Part shown: positions 1-7,388 of the stretch, one piece after another
Layout: each line of letters opens with the position of its first letter
How positions within the stretch are numbered: position 1 is the stretch's first letter
Assembly (NCBI RefSeq): GCF_024168485.1
Contig: NZ_JALJVY010000008.1
Coordinates: 62,001 to 126,000, forward strand
Reading direction: 5' to 3'
Length of the DNA stretch: 64,000 nt
Source of the DNA: Sphingobium sp. OAS761
Lineage (GTDB): Bacteria; Pseudomonadota; Alphaproteobacteria; Sphingomonadales; Sphingomonadaceae
Program-made: the position numbers and the translations under genes
Notes under the pieces: generated by a model
The model's input: only the letters and a program-made list of their open reading frames with translations
Told to the model about the DNA's origin: nothing
Database searches by the model: none

Positions 1-86
1 TCGCCGTTCTTCGACAGGGTCCGGGCGACCCAAATGGTGATGGCGAGGGTGACGAGCAGATAGAGCGCATAGGCAGTTTCAACCAT
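1..86 (-). CDS. small membrane protein, N-terminal part only
   Basis: Only the first 28 codons lie in the window; the gene continues beyond base 1. The translation begins MVETAYALYLLVTLAITIWV, a single hydrophobic span followed by a basic turn (ARTLSKNG), so it is an inner-membrane protein. The start is supported by an AAAGGAG ribosome site about 8 bases upstream. An 18-base operator-like palindrome (114-131) lies just upstream and is repeated in front of the neighbouring GbsR-type regulator, so the two genes are probably co-regulated. I recall similar short membrane proteins beside GbsR regulators in sphingomonads, but I know no function for them. Confidence 0.7.
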   Translation of the reverse strand, partial: MVETAYALYLLVTLAITIWVARTLSKNG

Positions 87-113
87 TTTCGTCTCCTTTG
101 GTAAATTCCGTTA

Positions 114-131
114 TTTCGGTAAAAACAGAAA
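114..131. promoter_or_regulatory. operator-like palindrome upstream of the membrane protein gene
   Basis: TTTCGGTAAAAACAGAAA has arms TTTCGGT and ACAGAAA (one mismatch) around a 4-base centre. It matches the perfect palindrome at 741-758 at 16 of 18 positions with identical spacing. It lies 28-45 bases before the membrane protein start codon, where a repressor would block transcription. The likely ligand protein is the GbsR/MarR regulator encoded between the two sites; this is inference. Confidence 0.6.
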
Positions 132-174
132 TTAATTAGCGAATCAAAACGGCGCATTGCGGTGCGAGAGGTCT

Positions 175-732
175 CTAATCCTGCTTGGAGGCCTCCGCCT
201 TTCCGCCCGGCAGGAAGCGGGCGATCCCGCCGCCCAGCTTCATCAGCGTTACCAGCGTGGGCTTGGGCAGGACACGGACCTGATCGTACCAGCGGCCGAT
301 CCGTGCCATGAAATTATGCATGTGCAATATGCGGTCGCGCACATGGGACGGTGCGCTGTTGTCATGCGCCAGCCGCTGGGCCAGTTCGTCCAGCAGTGCA
401 ATGGTAGGGTCGATTTCCCGTCGCTTGCGTTCCGCCACGATACGCGTCAGCATTTCCCACAAATCCAGTTCCGCGACGAAATGATCGCGCCGGTCGCCCT
501 CCATGTGGACGCGGCGGACGATCTGATACCCCTGCAACTCCTTGAGCGCGGTCGACACGTTGGACCGGGCCAGCCCCAGCTGATCGACGATCTCGTCGGC
601 GGGCAGGGGGCGGTCGGACAGATAGAGCATGGCGTGAACCTGGCTGACGGACCGGTTGACACCCCATTGCGTGCCCATCTCGCCCCAGTGCAGTACGAAG
701 GCCTTGGCATCGGGATGGTCGAGCAGCGGCAT
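175..732 (-). CDS. GbsR/MarR family transcriptional regulator
   Basis: A 185-residue winged-helix regulator of the GbsR branch of the MarR superfamily. The N-terminal half carries a helix-turn-helix of the type LPADEIVDQLGLARSNVSTA with a wing around RRVHMEGDRRDHF; the C-terminal half is helical and probably mediates dimerisation. I start it at MPLLDHPD because AGAAAGGA lies 6-7 bases before that ATG, while the in-frame ATG 51 bases further upstream lies beyond the operator. The palindrome at 741-758 sits immediately before the ribosome site, so autorepression is likely. The inducing ligand cannot be read from sequence. Gene and operator together suggest a small local circuit with the membrane protein downstream. 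Confidence 0.85.
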   Translation of the reverse strand: MPLLDHPDAKAFVLHWGEMGTQWGVNRSVSQVHAMLYLSDRPLPADEIVDQLGLARSNVSTALKELQGYQIVRRVHMEGDRRDHFVAELDLWEMLTRIVAERKRREIDPTIALLDELAQRLAHDNSAPSHVRDRILHMHNFMARIGRWYDQVRVLPKPTLVTLMKLGGGIARFLPGGKAEASKQD

Positions 733-740
733 GACGTTCC

Positions 741-758
741 TTTCTGTAAAGACAGAAA
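741..758. promoter_or_regulatory. perfect palindromic operator before the GbsR-type gene
   Basis: TTTCTGTAAAGACAGAAA is a perfect inverted repeat (arms TTTCTGT/ACAGAAA, 4-base centre). It ends 9 bases upstream of the regulator start codon at 732 and is nearly identical to 114-131. Two matching sites flanking one regulator gene are typical of autoregulation by a dimeric MarR-family protein. Confidence 0.65.
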
Positions 759-816
759 TAACAGTAAGGAATGAGTCGCGCAAGGTTCTAATGCCAGGAT
801 TGCGTCGGACGAACGG

Positions 817-2118
817 TCAGGCCGGGGCCGCTTCCGCATCGCCATGATAGGCCGCCTCGTCCAATATGCCCTCGCGCTTGGCGACGATGGTCGCGACCAG
901 GACCTGCCCGGTAACGTTGATCGCGGTGCGGCCCATGTCGAGGATCGGGTCGATCGCCAGCAAGAGGCCCGCGCCTTCCAGCGGCAGGCCCAGCGTCGAC
1001 AGGGTCAGGGTCAGCATCACGATCGCACCCGTCAGACCGGCCGTTGCGGCCGATCCCACCACCGACACGAAGACGATCAGGGCATAGTCGATGAGGTGCA
1101 GCGGCACGCCGTAGAAATTGGCGACGAAGATCGCGGCCAGCGCCGGGTAGATGGAGGCGCACCCGTCCATCTTCGTCGTCGAAGCCAGCGGGATGACGAA
1201 GGCGGCATAGCCTTTCTCGACGCCCATGCGCTCCGTCACCGCTTCGGTCACGGGCAGCGTGCCCACGGAGGAGCGCGACACGAAGCCCAGTTGCATTGCG
1301 GGCCAGACCTTGGCGTAGAAGGGCAGGGGACGCAGCCCGTTTGCGATCAGCAGCAAAGGGTAGACAACCAGCAGCACGACCGCGAGGCCCAGGTAGACGG
1401 CAGCGGTGAAGCCGCCGAGCCGGGCCAGCGCATCCCAGCCATAGGTGGCGATGGCCGATCCTATCAGCGCGGCCGATCCGATGGGGGTCAGCCGGATGAT
1501 CCAGCCCAGGATCGCGCGCACGACCGCCAGCATGGAGCGGACGAACGCCAGGAATGGTTCCGCCTTCTCTCCTGCCTTGAGCGTGGCAAGGCCCACGGCG
1601 ATGGAAACGACCAGCAATTGCAGGATGTTGAAGGACAAGTTGGTGGTGGCGCCATTTTCGGACAGCTTGGTGCTGGCGCTCAGGGCCAGGCTGTTACCGG
1701 GCACCAGACCCTTCAGAAAGTCGAGCCAGCCGCCATAGGAGTCCGGCTTGCCGATCGGCAGCGCCGCGCCGCGCAATCCGGCCCCCGGCTGGACGATCAG
1801 GCCGATGGCGATGCCGATGCCGACCGCGATCAGCGCGGTGATGGCGAACCACAGCAGCGTCTGCCCCGCCAGGCGCGCGGCATTGTCCAGCGCGCGCAGG
1901 TTGGCGATCGATGCGACGATGGCGGCGAATACCAGCGGAGGAACGATGGCCTTCAGCAGGGAAACGAAGATCGCGCCGGTCGTCTTGAGCGCAGATGCCA
2001 GCATGTTGATGTCGCCGTCCGGCCCTGCGCCCATCGACCGGGCGATCATGCCCAGCAGCATCCCGGCCGCCATTCCGACCAGAACCTGAAAGCCAAAGCT
2101 GCGATAATTGACCGACAT
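817..2118 (-). CDS. dicarboxylate/amino acid:cation symporter (DAACS family)
   Basis: A 433-residue polytopic membrane protein that resembles GltP/DctA/SstT-type sodium- or proton-coupled carriers. Visible family marks are the N-terminal span with FQVLVGMAAGMLLGM, the segment SLLKAIVPPLVFAAIVASIANL, the serine-rich hairpin near SRSSVGTLPVTEAVTERMG, and the substrate/cation motif TTKMDGCASIYPALAAIF, all in the expected order. The start MSVNYRSFGF is preferred because AGGGA lies about 9 bases before it; ATG and GTG-like codons upstream lack spacing. Substrate could be glutamate, aspartate, C4-dicarboxylates or serine/threonine. It stands alone, divergent from the M20 peptidase, whose amino acid products it might import (inference). 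Confidence 0.85.
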   Translation of the reverse strand: MSVNYRSFGFQVLVGMAAGMLLGMIARSMGAGPDGDINMLASALKTTGAIFVSLLKAIVPPLVFAAIVASIANLRALDNAARLAGQTLLWFAITALIAVGIGIAIGLIVQPGAGLRGAALPIGKPDSYGGWLDFLKGLVPGNSLALSASTKLSENGATTNLSFNILQLLVVSIAVGLATLKAGEKAEPFLAFVRSMLAVVRAILGWIIRLTPIGSAALIGSAIATYGWDALARLGGFTAAVYLGLAVVLLVVYPLLLIANGLRPLPFYAKVWPAMQLGFVSRSSVGTLPVTEAVTERMGVEKGYAAFVIPLASTTKMDGCASIYPALAAIFVANFYGVPLHLIDYALIVFVSVVGSAATAGLTGAIVMLTLTLSTLGLPLEGAGLLLAIDPILDMGRTAINVTGQVLVATIVAKREGILDEAAYHGDAEAAPA

Positions 2119-2291
2119 TTTGACCATTCCCTGGATTGCGACCCGGCGCCCTATATTGGATGCCCGCGCGCGGATTGCGCGCAAGCAAATCTTGTCCGGG
2201 CAGCAGCGCCGTTAGCGCGGCCGGAGTGAAGAGGATTGGCGGCGGCGCGCGCCTATGCCAGTGATGACGCGAAGCCGGCAGGGAGTGTGAC

Positions 2292-3665
2292 ATGAGAAGA
2301 GGCATGGCGTGCGCGTTGACGGCGGCATTGCTGGCATGGCCGCACGGGGCAACCGCGTCCGCCGATGCGGGCGCTGCCAAGGCTATTCTGCTGCGATCGA
2401 TTGCCTTCCGCACCGTGCAGGGCGAGGGGCAGGTGCCCGGCCTCGCGGCCTATTATGCCTCCATCCTGAAGGCGGCGGGTTTTGCCGAGGGCGATGTCGC
2501 GATTACCCCGATGGGGGAAACGGCGACGCTGGCCGCGACGATTCCCGGGCGCGACCCAGCGCTCAAGCCGCTGCTGCTGAGTGGCCATATGGACGTGGTT
2601 GCGGCCAATCCGGCGGACTGGACCCGTGACCCGTTCGTTCCGGTTGAGGAAAATGGCTATATTTTCGGCAGGGGCGCGGAAGATAATAAATATGACGTGG
2701 CGATGATGGTCGCGACATTGGCGCAACTGCGCCGGGAAGGGTGGCGTCCCCGGCGGACGATCACCCTGCTGCTGTCGGGCGACGAGGAAACGGACATGGT
2801 CACGACCCGCGCGCTGGCGGAAAAATATCGGGACGCGGACATGATGCTGAACAGCGACGGTGGCGGCGGCCTGCTGAACGATGACGGGCAACCGGTACTG
2901 TATCAGATCCAGGCCGGCGAAAAATCCTACGCGGATTTCGATATCGGTTTCACCGACCCCGGCGGCCATTCCAGTGCACCGACGCCCGGCAATCCGATCT
3001 ATCGGCTGGCGAAGGCGATCGACCGGATCGCAGCCTACAAATTTCCCCCTATGCGCAATGAACTGACGACTGCGTCGCTCCGCCTGTCGGCCGACCGGGT
3101 CGGTGGCGATGTCGGGGCCGCGATGCGCCGCTATGCGGACACGGGCGATCCGGCTGCGGCCGACATCCTGTCCGGGCATCCCGAATTTGTCGGCCAGGTG
3201 CGCACGACTTGCGTCGCCACCATGGCGCGCGCCGGTCATGCGCTCAACGCGCTGCCGCAAAGCGCGACGGTCAGCGTCAACTGCCGCATCTTTCCGGGCA
3301 CGACGATCGATGCCGTCAAGGTGCAATTGACGAGATTGGTCGACGATCCTTCCGCGACGATCACGATCCTGGGCGATCCCACCGCCAGCGACGCGTCGCC
3401 CCTGCGCGCCGATGTGATGAAGGTGGTGGGTGATGCTGTCACCGCGCGCGCGCGCGGTGTCACGGTCATGCCCGCCATGTCGGCCGGAGCGACCGATTCG
3501 CTCTATTTTCGCGCGGCAGGCGTGCCCAGTTACGGTGTCTCCAGCCTGTTCATGCGGGCACAGGACGGCTTTGCGCACGGTCTCAACGAACGCGTGCCGG
3601 TCGCGGGCATCCGCGAATCGCTGGAACAGTGGGACCGCGTGATACGGGCTCTGGCAGGAAGCTGA
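2292..3665 (+). CDS. exported M20 family metallopeptidase
   Basis: A 457-residue peptidase with an N-terminal signal peptide (MRRGMACALTAALLAWPHGATA), so it acts in the periplasm or outside. The dizinc centre of the M20/ArgE/CPG2 family is visible: LLLSGHMDVV (His99, Asp101), GRGAEDNK (bridging Asp131), LSGDEETD (general base Glu165, ligand Glu166) and a C-terminal His in FAHGLNERV. The inserted dimerisation domain spans about residues 200-330. It resembles the carboxypeptidase/aminoacylase members (PM20D1-like) more than the succinyl-diaminopimelate desuccinylases. The GGGAGTG before the ATG is a usable ribosome site. Substrate is not determined. Confidence 0.88.
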   Translation: MRRGMACALTAALLAWPHGATASADAGAAKAILLRSIAFRTVQGEGQVPGLAAYYASILKAAGFAEGDVAITPMGETATLAATIPGRDPALKPLLLSGHMDVVAANPADWTRDPFVPVEENGYIFGRGAEDNKYDVAMMVATLAQLRREGWRPRRTITLLLSGDEETDMVTTRALAEKYRDADMMLNSDGGGGLLNDDGQPVLYQIQAGEKSYADFDIGFTDPGGHSSAPTPGNPIYRLAKAIDRIAAYKFPPMRNELTTASLRLSADRVGGDVGAAMRRYADTGDPAAADILSGHPEFVGQVRTTCVATMARAGHALNALPQSATVSVNCRIFPGTTIDAVKVQLTRLVDDPSATITILGDPTASDASPLRADVMKVVGDAVTARARGVTVMPAMSAGATDSLYFRAAGVPSYGVSSLFMRAQDGFAHGLNERVPVAGIRESLEQWDRVIRALAGS

Positions 3666-3810
3666 ATGCTGCGCCGCGTCATTCTCCCGTAACCCGATTG
3701 TCGCAGAACCGTCGCACCGTCGCACTAGAGAAGTTTTCGTTCTGGAACTGGGGTGCGGGGCCCCGGTCGGCGTCATCCCAGTGTTGCGCCACCAGCAACG
3801 GGAAGAATGC

Positions 3811-4764
3811 ATGTCCGATACGGTTTCTGCGCCGGCAGGGCAGGCCGACGCGCTGCTGCGCGACGGTGAACTGCCGCGCTTCATTGATCCGGCGCCGTTG
3901 ATCCGCCGCGGCCGCGACTGGCCCAGGCTGGTCGGAACGGCGGTCTCCCTTATGATATTGGCCGCCGCCCTGTGGCAGCTGCGCGATCTCGACCGCTCGC
4001 TTCTGCGCCGCCTGTGGCCGACCAATCCCCTATTCTGGATGGTCTTCGCACTTTCCTACATCTCTACGCCTCTGTTCGAGTTCTCGATTTTTCGCCGGCT
4101 GTGGAAACTGCCGGCCGGTGGCTTCGGCGCGCTGCTGCGAAAGCAGGTCAGTAACGAGATATTGCTGGGCTATCTGGGTGAAGTCTATTTCTACACCTGG
4201 GCGCGGCGCCATGCGCGGCTGGTCGCGGCGCCTTTCGGTGCGATCAAGGACGTCGCCATCCTCTCGGCCATCATGGGCAATATCGTCGCCCTGTTCCTGT
4301 TCGTCGCGACCGTCCCCCTGCTGCGATCGCTCAGCCTGGGCATCAGCGATCGTACCTATATTCTTTCCGGCGGCGTGATTCTGGGCTCGTCCTTCCTGAT
4401 GCTGCTGTTCCGACGCGCATTGTTCAGCCTGCCGCGACCGGACCTGCGCTTTGTCAGCCTGATACATGTCGCGCGCATCATGACCTCCATCGCCCTTCTG
4501 GCATTGTTGTGGCACCTGTTGCTTCCGGGACAGCCCTTTTCCTTCTGGTTGCTGCTGTCGTCTATGCGGCAATTGCTGGCGCGCCTGCCGCTCGTGCCGA
4601 ACAAGGACCTGGTATTTGCAGGTATCGCGGGCTTCGTCGTCGGCCAGGGTAGCGCGATGAATATCGCAATCGCCTTGCTGGCGGCGCTGATGCTGGCAAC
4701 GCACCTGCTGGTCGGGCTCGCTCTTGGTTTGAGCGGCTTGGTCGAAGGGGAGGGGCGGCGCTGA
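3811..4764 (+). CDS. multispanning membrane protein, LPG-synthase-TM/flippase-like
   Basis: A 317-residue integral membrane protein with about seven or eight hydrophobic spans, beginning after a cytoplasmic stretch that ends near RRGRDWPRL. The pattern of a short loop with basic residues after span 2 (FSIFRRLWKLP) and a re-entrant-like stretch (NEILLGYLGEVYFYTW) recalls the lysylphosphatidylglycerol synthase TM region/UPF0104 family, which contains lipid flippases, but the match is weak. I start it at MSDTVSAP, with GGGAAG upstream. Its stop TGA overlaps the ATG of the DUF2141 gene by one base, making it the first gene of a coupled operon with glycosyltransferases. A role in handling a lipid-linked glycan is inference. 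Confidence 0.6.
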   Translation: MSDTVSAPAGQADALLRDGELPRFIDPAPLIRRGRDWPRLVGTAVSLMILAAALWQLRDLDRSLLRRLWPTNPLFWMVFALSYISTPLFEFSIFRRLWKLPAGGFGALLRKQVSNEILLGYLGEVYFYTWARRHARLVAAPFGAIKDVAILSAIMGNIVALFLFVATVPLLRSLSLGISDRTYILSGGVILGSSFLMLLFRRALFSLPRPDLRFVSLIHVARIMTSIALLALLWHLLLPGQPFSFWLLLSSMRQLLARLPLVPNKDLVFAGIAGFVVGQGSAMNIAIALLAALMLATHLLVGLALGLSGLVEGEGRR

Positions 4765-5270
4765 TGCTGGCCGCGTGGTTCATCCTCGCCGCTGCCGCCA
4801 TCGAATCGACCCCCGACCTCGGCACGTCGCAGGGTCAGTGCCGCCCGAACGAAACCGGCGCGGCCTTTCTGGTGGAGGTGATCGGCTTCAAAGACCGACG
4901 CGGCCGGATAAAGCTGGAGCTCTATCCCGCCAACGACCGGGATTTCCTGGCCGACGACAATGTCCTGCTGAACGCGGGCAAGGCGTTCGCGCGCGTCGAC
5001 ATGGCGGTCCCGCGCTCGGGACCGGTCGAACTGTGCATCCGCGCACCGGGACCGGGCCTCTATGCGCTCAGCCTGCTGCATGACCGCAACGGGGACAGGA
5101 AATTCAACCTTTCGGGTGACGGCGTGGGATTCCCCGGTGATCCGAAACTGGGTTGGTCAAAGCCCCGGGCAGCGGTGGCCGCCGCCCGTGTAGGCACCAT
5201 GCCCCGGCGCCTGACCATCACGCTGCAATATCGCCGGGGCCTGTTTTCCTTCGGACCGGAAAAGCCATGA
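4764..5270 (+). CDS. DUF2141 domain-containing exported protein
   Basis: A 168-residue protein with a short N-terminal hydrophobic signal (MLAAWFILAAAA) and then a beta-sandwich-like DUF2141 domain. The diagnostic part is the C-terminal calcium-loop-like stretch LLHDRNGDRKFNLSGDG followed by a GFPGDPKLGWSKP-type segment. DUF2141 proteins are widespread in sphingomonads and have no established function. The gene starts inside the stop codon of the upstream membrane protein (TGATG) and ends in an ATGA overlap with the glycosyltransferase at 5267, so all three should be translated together. It is presumably periplasmic. Confidence 0.8.
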   Translation: MLAAWFILAAAAIESTPDLGTSQGQCRPNETGAAFLVEVIGFKDRRGRIKLELYPANDRDFLADDNVLLNAGKAFARVDMAVPRSGPVELCIRAPGPGLYALSLLHDRNGDRKFNLSGDGVGFPGDPKLGWSKPRAAVAAARVGTMPRRLTITLQYRRGLFSFGPEKP

Positions 5271-6448
5271 CCATGCGTATCGTCGACGTCTGCGCCTTCT
5301 ACGCACCTCAGGGCGGCGGGGTGAAGACCTATGTCGAACGCAAATTGCGCGCGGCGGTGCCGGGACGGCAGCATGTGACAGTCCTGGCGCCGGGGGAAGG
5401 GGATGCCGTGGTCACCCGCTTTCCCGGCGGCGAGATACGCACGATGAAGGCGCCGCTTTTTCCGCTCGACGCGCGATACCGCTATTTCAATGACGAAACC
5501 GCGCTGCACCGGATGCTCGACCGTCTGGCCCCCGACCTGGTCGAAGCCTCCTCGCCCTGGGGCAGTGCGGCCATGGTCGGGCGCTGGTCGGCGCCGGTGC
5601 CGCGTGCGCTCATCATGCATGCCGATCCGCTTGCGGCCTATGCCTATCGCTGGTTCGGCGGTATCGCCTCGCGGCAGGCGATCGACCGGGGCTTCGACTG
5701 GTTCTGGCGGCACCTGCGCCGGCTGGACGCGCGGTTCGATATGGTGGTCAGCGCCAATGCGCGGCTGACCGACCGGCTTCGCGCCGGCGGCCTGCGCCAC
5801 TGCCATACGATAGCGATGGGCGTGGAACCCGGCCTGTTTTCGCCGCTCCGGCGTGACGAAGCCCTGCGGACGCGGCTGCTGCGGCGTTGCGGCCTGTCAC
5901 CCGACGCTATGTTGCTGGTGGCGCTGGGCCGGCATTCGAGCGAGAAGCGCTGGCCGATGGTGTTCGATGCGGTGCGTGCTGCGGGCTACGACCGGCCGGT
6001 CGGGCTGGTGCTGTTCGGGGACGGTCGCGAACAGGGCAAGGTCGTTCGATCCGCCGCCGGAAATCCGCATATCCATCTGGCCGCGCCGGTGACCGATCGT
6101 CCCGCACTGGCCGCTATCCTCGCGAGCGCCGATGCGCTGGTCCATGGGTGCGAAGCGGAGACATTCTGCATGGTCGCGGCGGAAGCAAAGGCGAGCGGCC
6201 TGCCCGTGATCGTTCCCGACGAAGGCGGCGCGGGCGACCAGTTCCGCCCTGGACTGGATGAGCGTTATACCGCGACCAGCGGTGCCGCGCTCGCCGATGC
6301 GATCCGGCGCCTGATTGACCGTCAAGGGCCGGCTCTGCGGGACGCCACGGTCCGCGCGGCGGCGGACGTGCCGGGCATGGATGCGCATTTTGATCGTCTT
6401 TTCGCACTTTATGCGGCGCAGGCTGGGGAGGTTGCTCATGCGGCATGA
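5267..6448 (+). CDS. glycosyltransferase family 4 (GT-B fold)
   Basis: A 393-residue GT-B glycosyltransferase. The N-terminal Rossmann half starts with MRIVDVCAFYAPQGGGVKTY, the glycine-rich acceptor-side loop; the C-terminal half has the nucleotide-sugar motif E298-x7-E306 (ETFCMVAAE) followed by ASGLPVIVPDEGG. These are the marks of retaining GT4 enzymes. The start ATG overlaps the DUF2141 stop (ATGA). No transmembrane segment is seen, so it should act at the cytoplasmic face on a lipid or lipid-linked acceptor. Donor sugar and acceptor cannot be read. It is one of two GT4 genes that flank the DUF2334 deacetylase. Confidence 0.85.
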   Translation: MTMRIVDVCAFYAPQGGGVKTYVERKLRAAVPGRQHVTVLAPGEGDAVVTRFPGGEIRTMKAPLFPLDARYRYFNDETALHRMLDRLAPDLVEASSPWGSAAMVGRWSAPVPRALIMHADPLAAYAYRWFGGIASRQAIDRGFDWFWRHLRRLDARFDMVVSANARLTDRLRAGGLRHCHTIAMGVEPGLFSPLRRDEALRTRLLRRCGLSPDAMLLVALGRHSSEKRWPMVFDAVRAAGYDRPVGLVLFGDGREQGKVVRSAAGNPHIHLAAPVTDRPALAAILASADALVHGCEAETFCMVAAEAKASGLPVIVPDEGGAGDQFRPGLDERYTATSGAALADAIRRLIDRQGPALRDATVRAAADVPGMDAHFDRLFALYAAQAGEVAHAA

Positions 6449-6617
6449 CATAATGACGGACGAAAGGGCAGTCGCGCCACCGTCCGAACCATCCCGTCCG
6501 GTGGTACAGCCGATGCCGTCCTGGCGGACCGGGGGGCTGATCGCCCGTGGCGGCTGCGACTGCTGGTCGATCGTGACCTGGCTGGTCTGCCGGATACTGC
6601 GCTCGCCGGATGCCTGA
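6438..6617 (+). CDS. 59-residue hypothetical protein
   Basis: A short reading frame that starts 11 bases before the end of the glycosyltransferase and stops 2 bases before the deacetylase start, filling the gap exactly. The translation is Pro/Ser-rich at first and ends with a Cys-containing hydrophobic stretch (CDCWSIVTWLVCRIL). There are no recognisable domains. GGGGAGG lies about 6 bases before its ATG, a good ribosome site. The exact fit between two coupled genes supports a real gene, but it could also be untranslated spacer in a high-GC genome where open frames are common. Confidence 0.45.
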   Translation: MRHDIMTDERAVAPPSEPSRPVVQPMPSWRTGGLIARGGCDCWSIVTWLVCRILRSPDA

Positions 6618-6619
6618 CG

Positions 6620-7378
6620 ATGGGGACGACCACATATGCCGATGCGCCGCGGCGCGATCTGCTGTGCGCGATCCATGACGTAGGGCCGCGCTCGCGCGAT
6701 GCGGTCGATCGGCTCCGCTTCCTGATGGCCCGCCACGTCGATCCGGCGAAGATCGCGCTGCTCGTGGTACCGGATCATTGGGGTGAGGCACCGATCCGTC
6801 CCGGCACCGCCTTTGCCGCCTGGCTGCGGGATCGCGCGGGCGAAGGCGCGGAAATATTCCTGCACGGCTGGTATCATCGCGATGACAGCCGTCATGAGGC
6901 CGGTCTCGCGCGGTTCAAGGCGCGGCACATGACGGCGGGCGAGGGCGAGTTTCTCGGGTTGGATCGCGCGGAATGCGTACGACGGATGAAGGCCGGTCGG
7001 GCGCTGCTGGAGGATGTCACCGGCGTGCCCGTGGCCGGCTTCATCGCGCCTGCCTGGCTGTACGGGCCGGGCGCCATGGCCGCGCTCCACGATGAAGGCT
7101 TCGCGCTGGCAGAGGATCATATGAAGATATGGCGCCCGCAAACGGGCGAGTCGATCCGGGCCGGTCCCGTCCTTACCTGGGCAAGCCGCAGCCATTGGCG
7201 CGCAGCCTCATCGCTGCTCGCCGCCCGCCTGCTTCCGCGGGTTCTGGCGCGTGCACCGGTCGTGCGTCTGGCGACGCATCCGGGCGACATCACCCGCACC
7301 GTGCTGACCGCCAGCATCGACCGCGCGCTGGGGCGGCTGGCCCAGCATCGGCGGACGATCCGCTACGCCGACCTGTGA
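6620..7378 (+). CDS. DUF2334 polysaccharide deacetylase-like protein
   Basis: A 252-residue NodB-fold (carbohydrate esterase 4-like) protein. It starts with the catalytic-strand motif LLCAIHDVGP (His19, Asp20), then has the metal-binding pair in LHGWYHR (His82, His86) and a late FIAPAWLYG motif that replaces the R-P motif of classical deacetylases, and ends with a THPGDI histidine motif. It has no signal peptide, which fits a cytoplasmic de-N-acetylase acting on a lipid-linked or nucleotide sugar. It sits between two glycosyltransferases, so it may remove an acetyl group from an intermediate in glycolipid or glycan synthesis. The substrate is unknown. Confidence 0.75.
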   Translation: MGTTTYADAPRRDLLCAIHDVGPRSRDAVDRLRFLMARHVDPAKIALLVVPDHWGEAPIRPGTAFAAWLRDRAGEGAEIFLHGWYHRDDSRHEAGLARFKARHMTAGEGEFLGLDRAECVRRMKAGRALLEDVTGVPVAGFIAPAWLYGPGAMAALHDEGFALAEDHMKIWRPQTGESIRAGPVLTWASRSHWRAASSLLAARLLPRVLARAPVVRLATHPGDITRTVLTASIDRALGRLAQHRRTIRYADL

Positions 7379-7388
7379 TACTCCTTCC

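Noticed and set aside
2253-4025. A 590-codon open frame on the minus strand across the M20 peptidase and into the next gene
   Set aside because: It is Arg/Gly/His-rich, has no family motifs and lies antisense to a gene with clear zinc-site motifs; a shadow of high-GC codon bias.
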